From Mnemiopsis leidyi (lineage: Eukaryota > Ctenophora > Tentaculata > Lobata > Bolinopsidae), in NCBI GenBank assembly GCA_000226015.1, contig JH153885.1, forward strand, positions 210,970-259,032: DNA of 48,063 nt. The letters are read 5' to 3'. This document shows positions 34,553 through 45,660 of the stretch, piece after piece. The notes beneath the pieces are model-generated. The model did no database searches. It was given only the letters and a program-made list of their open reading frames with translations, and was not told the origin of the DNA. The first letter of the stretch is position 1, and each line of letters begins with the position of its first letter. A program made the translations under genes and the position numbers.

Positions 34553-35007
34553 TAGACTAAGGTTCTCTCATCTCTTAATGCAGGCACCAAAAGATAACAA
34601 ATCTAATCGATTGATTTGAAATAAATCTTTGAAATTTATCCTAGTAGCAATATAGCAAGAACACATTTGTAATTAAAGTTTATACTAGTAAAATACAAAA
34701 TTACAAAATTACATGGAACAGCACTCTAGCAACAAAGCAGCAACAAACCTAGCAACAGCAAACCTAGCAATAGACTAAGGTTCTCTCATCTCTTAATGCA
34801 GGCACCAAATGAGAACACAACCAATCTACTGATTTGAAATAAATCTTTGAAATTTATCCGTATTCCGAGTAGCAATATAGCAATATAGCGAGATTTGTTA
34901 TTATAGTTTATACTAACGTAAGATATAAAATTACAAAATTACAGCACACTAAACAGCATCGTAGCAACAAATCAGCAACAAACCTAGCAACAGCATTACT
35001 AGCAACA
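34553..35007 (+). repeat. Tandem duplication of a 218-bp unit
   Basis: TAGACTAAGGTTCTCTCATC starts at 34553 and again at 34771. The two units stay alignable through AAATAAATCTTTGAAATTTA and the CAGCAACAAACCTAGCAACA ends, with moderate divergence. A GTTGAACAATTTTGAT motif stands outside the pair on both sides (about 34519 and 35085). Confidence 0.8.
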
Positions 35008-35626
35008 CTAAGCAAAACAAAATGTGGTCAGCTGTAAAGTAAGGGTACATCCCTGGAATGAGATATTAGACTAGACTGAAAAAGTTGAACAATTTTGATA
35101 TTATATTTCTAACGGTTAACCTCGCCACCACAATCCTTAGACAACTGCAACGATTATAATATAGAGTACGTAACCCGTACAAACCACAATGTCCGGACGA
35201 CGGACAAAACTTTAGAATGAAAATTTGAGGTACTTAAATGGTTAAATCTATGATAATATGTAGTACAATGTATAAGAGCAATGATTAAACAATAATTTGT
35301 TAATGGCTCAAGAGAAAACTCCCCATTAAATATTTGTAGATCGTCAAAGAACAGCTAGGTATTTGCTAACCCTTTAAATTCTATCATCTCCAGCAAAATA
35401 CTTTCAGAATATTAAGAAGCTGGTAGCTGGCTATTAAAGTATCAAGATATTCTGTCCCTGGAGAATCCATCAAGGTTCTGACCAGCTGACCCTAGTCAGC
35501 TAGCTAAATAGTCTAACGTCAAGAAATGGACCATTTAAAACCGTTTCGGCGATTCAAATTGACAGTTATGCAGTGAATCAAACAGGGAGTATTAAATTGG
35601 TATTTAAACTGTCGGTACCAAGAGGT

Positions 35627-35704
35627 CCAATCAATGGATGATTGGAATGTTAGATGTATGACATTCCAATCAATGGATGATTGGAATGTTAGACGTATGA
35701 CATG
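35627..35704 (+). repeat. Tandem duplication of a 39-bp unit
   Basis: Two near-identical copies of CCAATCAATGGATGATTGGA... lie end to end. Each contains its own CCAATCA/TGATTGG inverted repeat. Confidence 0.85.
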
Positions 35705-38013
35705 TCCTGATTTCCCATTACATAGGGCTCACGTTGACAGGTTATAAATTGGCGGTTTTGTGGCAAAGTATACTGCTAAATAGTCGCACTGCCTCTCAAA
35801 TTCTGTCATCCAAATTCTGTCACCGGAATTCTGGTTAAATTGGCAAATTCGTTTGATCTTCTGGTAGATTGGTGGATTTGTTTGATCTACTGGTGGATTG
35901 GAAGGTTTGTTTCCATTGTAGTATCTGCTTCGAGCTCAAGTAATTAGAAAACTGTCATAAACAGATATACTGCAAAATTAGGAAACGGAAGTTCCTGTTA
36001 ATTCTCTTATATCATTATAGTTTTGTAGGTATCTTTAAGACTTAATTTAAAGAAGTTAGACATATTCATATCAAGATAGATAACACTACATTGAGGTTAA
36101 GTGAAGGAAAGCTTGCCTATTTGAATAAATTCATTGACACTAAAACCTCTAATTTTGGCAGGTGGAATAAACTACGATGCTTGTACACGTAATAGTGTAC
36201 AATAAGTACAGTATAATTGCTTAATCACACACATTACAGACGTATCTATTTCCAGGGAAGTAGAGAGAAGTAGACGACAAGCAAGTGTACAATGTTATAG
36301 GACTAAATAGGGGGGATAGAGGGATACATTTTTCTATACTTTGAAATTTTTGGTTTCACGTGTATGATTTTTAGTATTGGTATTATCAGGCTTCAGAGTT
36401 GACTTAAAGTATGAGTCAAGCCTTGTTTTTGTTTCCTTTCGAGATACAACTACAGGTGCTACTACAGGTACTACTACAGGTACTACTACAGATACTACTA
36501 CAAGTACTATCATACTATTCCAGATACTCTTAAATGATGTGCATCATCAAGAGAGATAGAGAGAGAGAGGAGGGGGCGTCTAATACAATTACAATCCCGG
36601 CACCGAGAGCTGCAAGGGCTACAGTTGTTACTACCCACAGTTATCTATAGCAATACTATTATAAAGAGGCTATCTTTCAAGTTTCTTCTTTGTTCGAATC
36701 TCGAAGTGTCTGGGAAATTATAAAATCTAGAATATATGCTCCATTGCAGCCCCAGGTCTCTAGTGGTATGAAATAATTATTGATATATGATACCACTGAT
36801 ATAAATGCAATACACACAGTACATGCAATGTCTTTACACAGTACATACACAGTACATATACAATACATACACAGTACTCACACAGTATATACAATACAAA
36901 CATGTAGTACATATACAATACATACACAGTACATTCAGATCACCAGAGCAGTTGTGACAATTTCTAATCTTTAGTTTTATATCACTAGCAGAAGGACCTG
37001 CAGCATACAATTTGATGACTAAATAAGCAATATAACATGATAAAGTATTAAATAGGCAGCTATATGACATTATGAAGTATTAGGCAGTAATACCTCAAGT
37101 ATTGATAAGCTGCAAGATTGATAACACGCTCTGGGCGGCTTGTCAGACTGCTCTAACTTGACAGCTTGTCATATACAACATGTCATATATAACACACTAC
37201 TAGATCCCTGCCATGTTGGATATGGAGGTGTTATTTATAAGTTATCTGATATAAATGCGACAAGATACTGATAGGACGTGATCTTAAACCTTTCGAAGTC
37301 TAAGATATATGGATAGATGTTTGAATATATATTTCTGAAGAATATTAAATTATTCGCAACAATAATTAAAGCTAAGGAAGCCAGCAGGGCTTAAGTTTTA
37401 TGCTCTTAGTTGTGGAATACAGATACGTACCAGTATTCAGTAATACGTTCAGTTTACGTCACGAAACAAACTACTATGTGCCGTGCCAAGTTATATTTCA
37501 TAAACGAGGTTGATTTTGAAGGTCAAGTAAACAATTAATTTGCTATCAGAGAATTATATACAATAGTTCAATGGCATTTACAACTTCACGTAATTTCTGA
37601 ATTCGATTAAAAGCGATCTCATTAAATGATGATCGTAAATATACTAGCGTATTTATAAACTGTGTAGCAGAAAATCTTAAACTTTGATCTTAAAAAGGTT
37701 TGTGGCAAATTGCCAAGTAACACGTTCGTTCAATTATGAGGGCCAGGATAAGGGCCGGGACAGGAGCCAGAATTGGGGCCAGGGTTGCACCACATTCCAT
37801 AATGGCGCAAGATAACGCAATAAAATTAATAGTCGGGCTCAATAACAGACGCTAAAAGCATTTCATTCATCGTGTGTTTTATAAAGATCAGCATGTCAGT
37901 ATTAATGGCTATTCCTTTAAATCAAATTTCTGCTCTAATCGTAAACTGTCTGATCATCAAACATTTTAAGGTTCGAAAATGAAAACATAACTAAAACATA
38001 GAGAATATTTACA
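35705..38013. other. Intergenic stretch with microsatellites
   Basis: Five 12-bp ACTACAGGTACT units lie at 36449-36508. An ACATACACAGTACATATACAATA-type (ACAGTACAT) cluster lies at about 36806-36935. No coding exon is supported. Confidence 0.5.
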
Positions 38014-38019
38014 TTTATT
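38014..38019 (-). promoter_or_regulatory. Polyadenylation signal of the coiled-coil gene
   Basis: AATAAA on the minus strand, about 170 bases past the stop at 38189. Confidence 0.45.
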
Positions 38020-38188
38020 GAACTACCATAGGTATCATTAAACCGGTCACTGAATATTTACAAACTATTTTATAGAAAATTCCCCTCCTAACAAAAACCA
38101 ATCGCCATGATCATATCTTACGAATCATTTCAAACCCTCTCTTTCAGTAATTTTGTAAGATTCCAAGACTAACAAGTCCAACCCCGAG

Positions 38189-39809
38189 CTATGAACCACC
38201 ACCCTGCTGTCTCTCCAAAGCACTTTTCAGAAACTCGTTTGTCTTCCTCAGATCTTCAATCTTCTTCTCGGTCGCCAACATCCAGGCCTGGTACTTCTCT
38301 CCCCAGCTCTTCTGTATCTGCACCTTCAATTTCTCCTCCAGCTCACACCACGCCGCTTCCTTCTCCGACAGTTCTGTCAGAGAATCCTTCACTCTCAGCT
38401 CCAGATTCACCAGCTGAGCACTCTGCATCTGATTCTGTTCTCTTAGAGCAAGGTTCTCCTCCCTCAGTTTAGCTATGATGTCTTTAAACTGAGCTGCACT
38501 GGAAGCAGAGTCAGACAGGACACCTTGCTTGAAGTTTTGGATGACAACCTCCTTCTTGTCTAGGTCATTACTGTATTCCTCCGCAAGTCTTTCTAGTTCT
38601 GTGACGTGCTCATCACGCAGGTTACGTAAATCTTGGAGCATGGATGTCTTGGCAGCTGCCATGTCTTTCTTGTGTTGTTCTTTTAAGGCTTCTAGCTCAC
38701 TTTCTAGCTCAGCTACTTTTTGTTTGTACTTTTGAAGTTCTTCTTCCAGTTTCGGGTCTGAAAGAACTTACTGTGTAAGACAATGACTTAAGCGTTGCAG
38801 TAATTTAATCTGTTTAAGTTTTAACTTTCATTGAATATTGGGTTATCCGTCTGATATCAAGCATTACATCAGGGCTAAATTTATCATTGATAAATTCTAT
38901 CAATATTAATGATCCGCTAACACCAACCATGCGGTTATCATGATCACGGTTTCAGTCTATCCAAATTTATCTATCAATCATGTGACATGCAACTGTCATG
39001 ATATTGCATTACGCATATAGAAATTAGAGCTAGAGAAGATAAAATGCTGATGGTTTTATGGCTTATTGTATTTGTAGGGCGTAGCCCTTGCCTCTCGAAG
39101 GTGACCACAGTAAAAACTCGATTTATCGGGCCTTCTTCCTTACTCCTGCGGCGCCCGGTAAACATAGGTTTTTCTGTAACATGAAAAAAAAATCCACGTC
39201 CATATGAAACAATTTAATTCACTTTTCTGAGCCCTAAGATCTAGCTACTTTCCCACTGATATCTACATGATTGATGATATATTAGATCATAAGGACGACA
39301 GTCCACAGATAATTCGCCCACATTTAGTGTACCTGATCTAAAACCTAAACAAGCAGAAGAGTCTGGGGAAGGACTATCATCAGATTCAGCATTACTTGCT
39401 TTTCTACCGAGGGTGGGACCCTTTGCTACTGTCTTTCCCTCCTTCTTGATGATGGTTTGCAGTTTAGCTCGACGTAGTTCATCGAGCCTGAAAAGTTCTC
39501 ATGTTTCACAGTAAGTTGCAGTAAGACAAATTAAGGATCTTAGAAGTTGCTATTAAAGAATTAGGACTACTCATGCTGCCATGGTAACAGCAGGTATATA
39601 ATCATGAATATTTAGCTTACTGTGGGGAAGTTATTTGTATCAGATCGGTAATATTTCAGAATATTTAACCTGGCATGGTTGCACTTCACCGGACACCACG
39701 ACAAAAATGCCTACCGGCTTTTCAGGACATTGTTCTCCTTTTCAAGCTCCTTGATGCGCAGCTTAGCATCGCTCAACTCTTCACTCTTAGATGCAGCCTT
39801 CTTCGACAT
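38189..39809 (-). CDS. Coiled-coil protein, 272 residues, three exons
   Basis: Exons, in gene order, are 39715-39809 (extending to an acceptor at 39864), 39333-39487 and 38189-38757. Phases 2 and 1 agree. I start at the Met of MSKKAASKSEELSDAKLRIK. The frame is open a little further upstream to an AG, so a 5' exon may add residues or be untranslated. Almost the whole chain is charged heptad repeat (KLEEELQKYKQKVAELESEL, LREENLALREQNQMQSAQLV). It is broken once by a Ser-rich linker (ASNAESDDSPSPDSSACLGF), which is probably phosphorylated. The C-terminus ends ALERQQGGGS. It would form a parallel coiled-coil dimer, probably cytoskeletal or centrosomal by analogy. The family is not recognised. 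Confidence 0.72.
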
Positions 39810-39864
39810 CACGTCTACTGACCTTCCATGCCCTTCAAGCCATGTGGGAGCAGCTAGGGGTTGT

Positions 39865-40359
39865 CTGGAAGACAATTAAATTTTAGTCAAGAAACAGGAC
39901 ACCTGTGAAGAGGGTTTAGAAATGATTGAAATTTTCTTACCGGACAAAACAATTCATGAAGTTCATTAATGTTTTTTTGCTTCAACAGCTTAAGAACTAA
40001 TTATTCGAGCAATCAAATTACAAACTTCATTCATACTTATTTAAAATTTCATGATTGGCACAGAAACACTCAAATATGAAAATTAGTATAAAAATTTACA
40101 TTAAAAATGACAGAACATTCAAGTAAACAGTTTAAACACGATTTATACAAACAACTTGAATGCATTATTTACAAATTTGCAAAATTATAAAAGCACGCTC
40201 GAACAAAGTATTCGTGAATAACTGAACGAATAAACAGTATAAATACCTTCGTAAATCCTGAAAACATCATCATCTGAAAATATCATCATAAATCCTCAAA
40301 CAAAAATTTGAATTTTGACGACATACAAATACAATAGAGATCATATAACTAATCAAATA
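39865..40359. other. Short intergenic stretch
   Basis: AT-rich DNA between two genes on the minus strand. No exon or clear polyadenylation signal is seen. Confidence 0.5.
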
Positions 40360-43300
40360 TTACAAAAATACTGCAGCCCGATAGTGACCACTGTTTGGTT
40401 TGCATTTAGAAATAACACTTCTCAAATACATCAAGAGCTTCAAAATCTTAACTCTATGTCCGTCATTCGGGATGTTAGAGGGTAGATGTTCGCTGAGAGA
40501 CTTGACAATATCATATGCAGATCCATAAAATCCTTTCTTTACCAAGGCAAGTAGATAATTGAAGACATCCTCGAAGTAATCTCTGTCACAAAGGCTTGAA
40601 AACTTTATCTCCTTACCGATTATTAGTCTGTACAGCTCAATCGCTTTGACTGCATCGTCTGTTTGAAGATAAGCTAAAGCGAGCATTCTTAGTGTTTTGA
40701 TGCGATAAGGTTGCAATAGAATCCGCGGGGCATTTTCGAGATATTCTAATAGTGTAATAGCGCTTTTTATTCTTCCTCGGGAAATGTGAAATGACGCATA
40801 CGACATCAGTACCATACACACTATGTGATAGGAGGTATTGTTTCCAAGTTTTGAAACCAGATTTTGAAAAACAGACTCAACTATATCGGGTCGTTTGATA
40901 ATGTTGAGTAAGGTGCAGTAACCGAAAACTTGCTCGATTTCAGAGAGCTCAGTTTTATGCTGGAAGATGCTGCAAGCACGATCAAAGCATTTCTTGCTGG
41001 CCTTGTTGTGATCCAAACTTTTGAGAATACCAGAATGCAGGAGAAGAATTTGAACTGCTTCATTCAGCTGCTTGCTTCGTAATGAATAGCAGTATGTCTC
41101 GTTGAGTAATAATTCGGTCTTGCTTAGTCTGAGATGTTCAGCATTTAGTTTGGCTTGAACACTGTAGCTTGCAAAGCAGTGATCAAAGTCCAAGTATATC
41201 TCGAGATCCTCGGCCATTTTTGCGAACAATCGGCACTCAAAATGAGCTCCATCAGCATAGAAGAGCTGTGAAACAATGCGGTAAATCAGGATTTGCTCAG
41301 ATGGAGGAAATTTGCTGTATAAACTGAAGAATTCTTTACTCAAATGTGCTCTATCCAACTGGACAGAATTTTCGAGTCCACGCATTAAACCACATGAACT
41401 GTTATGGTAAAGATGGAATGCCAGAGCTTCAGGATTACTTGTTATCGCATGGGCCATTTCAAGACTTCTAGACACCTCCAGCAAATTAGGTAGATCTCTT
41501 AAGTGGAGGTGGCTGCAAGGACACTCTGTAATGTGTTGCAAACTTTGGGTTGCTAATTTCTTGAGGGTCAGATAGCCCTCCTGAGGATTCATTTCTGGTG
41601 TAAGCTTGTTAAGTCCGCTTTCATCACATATGATGTTCAAACTGACAAGAGTTCTTTTTAGAGTGTAGTAAGTTGTAACGTGGATGTTGAGTAAATCGAG
41701 TAAACATCTGTCGCTTAGTCCAGACTTGAATATAGTCAATAAACGAGAGATCGTCAAAGCATCATCTGCCAATTCTGAATCAACAAGGCTGATAAGTGAT
41801 TTCAGAGTCCGCATCTTTGACTTCAATTTTAGGGCTGGTGTGTGACTTTCTGATAGGTATACTGATTCACAAAGTTTGATAATCTGAACGAAAACTGCAG
41901 TCCCCAAGACAATACAAATCGATTGAGATCTCTTTTGGGACAGTAAAAATCTCTCCATACACCGTCCAATTACATTTGATCTGATCGACAATACTATAAT
42001 CACCTTAAAATACAAGGACACATAGTCAATAACATCAAACAAAGACTCGCTATTGACTGAGACAAATTTGTGATCTAGCCCAACTTGGTAGAAAAGAGAG
42101 GTCAGTATTGCCTGAGAAAGTTCTTCAAATGTAGTATCTGCATCCACTTCACAAGTGACCAACAGTTCCCCTCTGAAAATTTTGTGTAGGCGAGCCAGGA
42201 ATATGGATGAATCAATTTTTGAACATGAGACATACAACGATTTTTTGATCGTTTTCACATAGAAATCAAATTCACTGTATGAATTATTTCCAGTCTGAGA
42301 GGAGACATGAGACAGCTTTTCGGCAATAATACTTTGATTACAAAACAAAAAGAATGAAGCATAGTCGAAAACCAAGGGGGTAAAGCTGTTGATATCACAC
42401 TCCCAAAATGTCAGGACAAATAATTGAACATCAACTGTCATTGTTCTTTCACTTATATTGTACTTAGTCAGCAATGGACCAACCTCTTCAATTGGTGGGA
42501 AAATTCTTTTAATTCTTGAATACTTGAGGTGGTGTACAGGTATTCCTGTGACAACATCAATCCCTATTGAACACAGGCAGTTGAGCTCATCGACAATGAT
42601 AATTGCATCGCAATTTGTACAACACTCTTTCAACTCCGACAGAGAGTTTGTAACAAGATAAACATTACTGAGCATGAAGTTTGAAATCAGTGAGGAGAAC
42701 AGTCTTAGAATTTCCTTGACAATTGTGGTGCCAACAATATCATCAAGCTTTTCACATACATACATTATGATTTTACGTTTGTAAACAGGGACTGACGAAA
42801 AAGAGTTCAACTCATAGTTATGTTGCTGGGAAAAGGATATGATAAACTCGAGAAAGGTTGAAACAATTTGATTACTAATAACAACTGAATATGGGGAATA
42901 GCTTGAGGAGGAACCCGGCTGCTTAAATTCTTTGCCTTGAACAGAGATTGCATGTTTCAGTTCATTGAATTTGTACTGGTAAAGCTGAGCATTTTCTTTC
43001 ATTACAATTTGATTGTCCAGTGCACAAACAAGCTCTTTGTGAATCTTGTTTCTTGACGATTTTATCTCATGAATTTCAGACTTAAGTTTGACATTCTGAT
43101 CTTTCAGTGCTAAGTTTGATGATAACAATGTTTGAATTTGAGAACTCATTTTTGATTTAATGTCATTAAGTTCATGCTTGAGTTTTTCATTTTGTCTCTT
43201 GTATTCAGATTTGTTTATTGAAACAAATGATACAAAGCTTCCATTCTTATTTGAGCTTAGGTTAGAAAAAAATGATGATGATTTGTTCACAGAATCCCCA

Positions 43301-43461
43301 CGCAATGACACTCGACGCTGGCCACCATTTAGTCTTCTCTTAGGTTTTATTTCTATTGGAACAGCTGTATTTGGTAGTTGATTGTTAATCTTACCGAAAA
43401 CATCTTCATCCAAACAAACGGAAACTTCCCGTGAGCGTGAGCTTGAGGAGCCAGTTCCCAT
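40360..43461 (-). CDS. Divergent, intronless nephrocystin-3-like protein with dead NTPase motifs
   Basis: The 1033 residues are encoded without an intron. The start MGTGSSSS fits an N-myristoylation site, and VPIEIKPKRRL at 34-44 matches the conserved N-terminal block of nephrocystin-3 (MGT...PVEVKPK.RL). Residues about 85-175 form a coiled coil, as in that family. Residues 225-320 fit its alpha/beta domain (KRKIIMYVCEKL, DAIIIVDEL). The STAND NTPase region follows, but the P-loop position reads LYVSCSKIDSSIFL (409-422) with no GxxxxGK, and the Walker B strand (VIIVLSI, 487-493) lacks its Asp. The C-terminal third is helical, with weak TPR-like units (KAIELYRLI, ASKKCFDRACSIFQ). It is shorter than human NPHP3 (about 1330). 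It would act at the ciliary base or inversin zone. An acceptor-like CTTACAG just before the ATG suggests a 5' untranslated intron or trans-splicing. Confidence 0.68.
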   Translation of the reverse strand: MGTGSSSSRSREVSVCLDEDVFGKINNQLPNTAVPIEIKPKRRLNGGQRRVSLRGDSVNKSSSFFSNLSSNKNGSFVSFVSINKSEYKRQNEKLKHELNDIKSKMSSQIQTLLSSNLALKDQNVKLKSEIHEIKSSRNKIHKELVCALDNQIVMKENAQLYQYKFNELKHAISVQGKEFKQPGSSSSYSPYSVVISNQIVSTFLEFIISFSQQHNYELNSFSSVPVYKRKIIMYVCEKLDDIVGTTIVKEILRLFSSLISNFMLSNVYLVTNSLSELKECCTNCDAIIIVDELNCLCSIGIDVVTGIPVHHLKYSRIKRIFPPIEEVGPLLTKYNISERTMTVDVQLFVLTFWECDINSFTPLVFDYASFFLFCNQSIIAEKLSHVSSQTGNNSYSEFDFYVKTIKKSLYVSCSKIDSSIFLARLHKIFRGELLVTCEVDADTTFEELSQAILTSLFYQVGLDHKFVSVNSESLFDVIDYVSLYFKVIIVLSIRSNVIGRCMERFLLSQKRSQSICIVLGTAVFVQIIKLCESVYLSESHTPALKLKSKMRTLKSLISLVDSELADDALTISRLLTIFKSGLSDRCLLDLLNIHVTTYYTLKRTLVSLNIICDESGLNKLTPEMNPQEGYLTLKKLATQSLQHITECPCSHLHLRDLPNLLEVSRSLEMAHAITSNPEALAFHLYHNSSCGLMRGLENSVQLDRAHLSKEFFSLYSKFPPSEQILIYRIVSQLFYADGAHFECRLFAKMAEDLEIYLDFDHCFASYSVQAKLNAEHLRLSKTELLLNETYCYSLRSKQLNEAVQILLLHSGILKSLDHNKASKKCFDRACSIFQHKTELSEIEQVFGYCTLLNIIKRPDIVESVFQNLVSKLGNNTSYHIVCMVLMSYASFHISRGRIKSAITLLEYLENAPRILLQPYRIKTLRMLALAYLQTDDAVKAIELYRLIIGKEIKFSSLCDRDYFEDVFNYLLALVKKGFYGSAYDIVKSLSEHLPSNIPNDGHRVKILKLLMYLRSVISKCKPNSGHYRAAVFL

Positions 43462-43626
43462 TCTCTAGCAGTCTTCCTGTAAGGTTTGGTCAGAATCTGA
43501 TACAGTCATTTTGTAAATGGTCATCTCATTAAAAATTGTATACATTCTTAGAAAAATTAAAAAACTTGGTTTGCCTGTTAATCATTCCTCAGTGACCCAT
43601 ATCCTAGATTCTTAACTACATGTGTG

Positions 43627-43850
43627 TCACCCCTTAAAGCTGTCAGGGATCGGCAGTAGACGTGAAGCAGGAAACTACAGGCCCATCACCTTGACCTCTC
43701 ATGTCGTCAGGGTCTATAAAAGATTGTGTCTGATTACCTTGACCAACAGCCACCTTACAGCAACATGCTTTTTCATTATCAACACCAGAGTTCTGAGTCT
43801 CTTAGCAGATTCGTTGTTATGACGACTGTTTGATGCTGCGAGGATCTTAA
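43627..43850 (+). mobile_element. Reverse transcriptase fragment of a LINE
   Basis: The plus strand encodes REAGNYRPITLTSHVVRVYK, the conserved NYRPxxLTS block of non-LTR reverse transcriptases. It then decays through frame changes. Only about 200 bases remain. It points opposite to the neighbouring LINE remnant, so it is a separate insertion. Confidence 0.75.
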
Positions 43851-44223
43851 CAGCATTCTTGACCGGTCACATATTAAGAACACGGGCAAAACTTTGAGCA
43901 GTTTTTTTTATTAAATACTTTTCAAATTTTACAGTTTACAGCAATTAATAAATGAAAATAAATAAGTGACACGAAAATGCCCCAACTGTAAAATTCGAAG
44001 GGTTGCCAAACACAGATATTTATCGCAAGCGATAACTGAAATTACATGGACCCTTAAAAATATATTTAAAAGTTAAAACACATACAAAAAAGTAATAGTT
44101 AAATTGTTTACTATACACTCGTTTAAGTCAGTGTCTATAATGTGAAAATAATGGGTGAATGCGAGATGAGATAATGCGAGATGACTTGTAAAATATTGTG
44201 TTTTGTAAGATGAAAGGTGGATG

Positions 44224-44910
44224 TTAATCAGATAACAAGCTATTTGAATTGAGACTACTGTCTAAATCAGACCTTAGGAGAGATTCCCAGAAATTTCTAA
44301 TCAATGCATTTTTAAAGGAACTGGGGCAATTTTTCTGACGTAGTGTAAGTGGGATGGTATTCCATAAAATATGGGTTCGGTAGAAGAAGGACCTATTCAA
44401 CGGATTGTTTGAGGTGGTAGCCAATTGGCTTGTTTTAGGAATGATAGAGCTTATAATAGAATGATTATCATAGTGGCACTGTCTGAGACGAGAGCTGCCT
44501 CTATAAAAAGAAAGATAGTGCCGTAACGTAACTGGAATCAGTTTGTTAAGGACTTAGTGGAAAAATATAAGATCATTCAGGTCACATTTTTTTATAAGAG
44601 GCAGGATATTGACAGACCTACACTTAGTAATGTATTGCTCATCGGTATAGCTGCAGTTATCCTCGGAGAGAATTCATTTGATAGCCCTCTTTTGGAGACT
44701 CTCCAGCTTTTTACTGAGAACGGAGGTGGTAGGTCGCCAGATGATTGAACAATTTTCAAATTGACTACGGACAATCGACAAATATAGGGCACGACGGGAC
44801 CTAATATCTACAATGATATGACTGTTTCGTCTCACGATACCTAACTGCTGACAGGCCTTTGAGTATAATCTATTACACTGAAGGGACCATGAAAGTTTTA
44901 AATCATTTCA
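44224..44910 (-). mobile_element. Dead CR1/jockey-type LINE, C-terminal reverse transcriptase end
   Basis: The minus-strand frame contains LKLSWSLQCN, RRALYLSIVRSQFENCSIIW and LESLQKRAIK, then the family-typical end SFFYRTHILWNTIPLTLR. At least two in-frame stops (after RAIK and after IFFH) show it is inactive. It ends at a stop near 44224. Confidence 0.8.
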
Positions 44911-45660
44911 TGCTCTGAATTACCTTCTACTCTGAAACCATTCTCTAAAAAGTTTCTTGCGACATAAGATTTTATCCTGTCACTGATGTACGAGATCTTT
45001 GACGTTATAAAATACAATAAATTACAAATAAACCCTACCCAAAGAAAAATTGAATTATAGACTTTACAATTTTTGCGGTTTAGAACTTATGTTTAGCACA
45101 ATTTTGAAAAACATAAAAAGACAAAAACACCTTGAATACACACATTACCCCATATAAAAAGATCTAGACTTTACAATTGCTTTTAAACCACATCTGTATA
45201 AAAACTAACTTTTAAAACAAGAGTTTCTATATATGATGAACCAAAAGGTGTAGCACGAATCACGATGAGTTTTTATTTTCTCTGGACTAACAATGAGTTA
45301 ATATTTTCTATGGACAAACAATGAGCTATCATTTTCTATAGACTTACAATGTTAATATACATTGTTTATATATTTCCTTTTACGCTATATCTTCATGAAA
45401 AGTGAAAACATATATTGCTAATCGATGGTGTAATATTGCAGACGAGAAAACTAAACTTGTTTGACTTGAAAACATGTTCAATGTTTAACTAGAATGAGTT
45501 ACTAGATTTATATTAATCTAAGAGAAAACCGATTTTGCAGTTTACCACTTTTGCTAAAATTTGTTCAAGAAGTGGCTTGAGTGAAGTAAGCAAAGTTAGT
45601 TCATTCATAATTTTATCCCAGTTATCTGGTATTTAATTTTAAATTTTAGCAAACTCAAAT
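44911..45660. other. Intergenic, with a short tandem array
   Basis: Three 28-bp units (ACAATGAGTTAATATTTTCT... type) lie at 45262-45345. No gene is seen. Confidence 0.6.

Noticed and set aside
36834..37070. Cysteine/tyrosine-rich minus-strand frame
   Set aside because: It is a translation of the ACAGTACAT microsatellite.
38191..38472. Ser/Pro-rich plus-strand frame
   Set aside because: It is the antisense of the coiled-coil exon, where Glu/Lys codons read as Ser/Leu/Pro.
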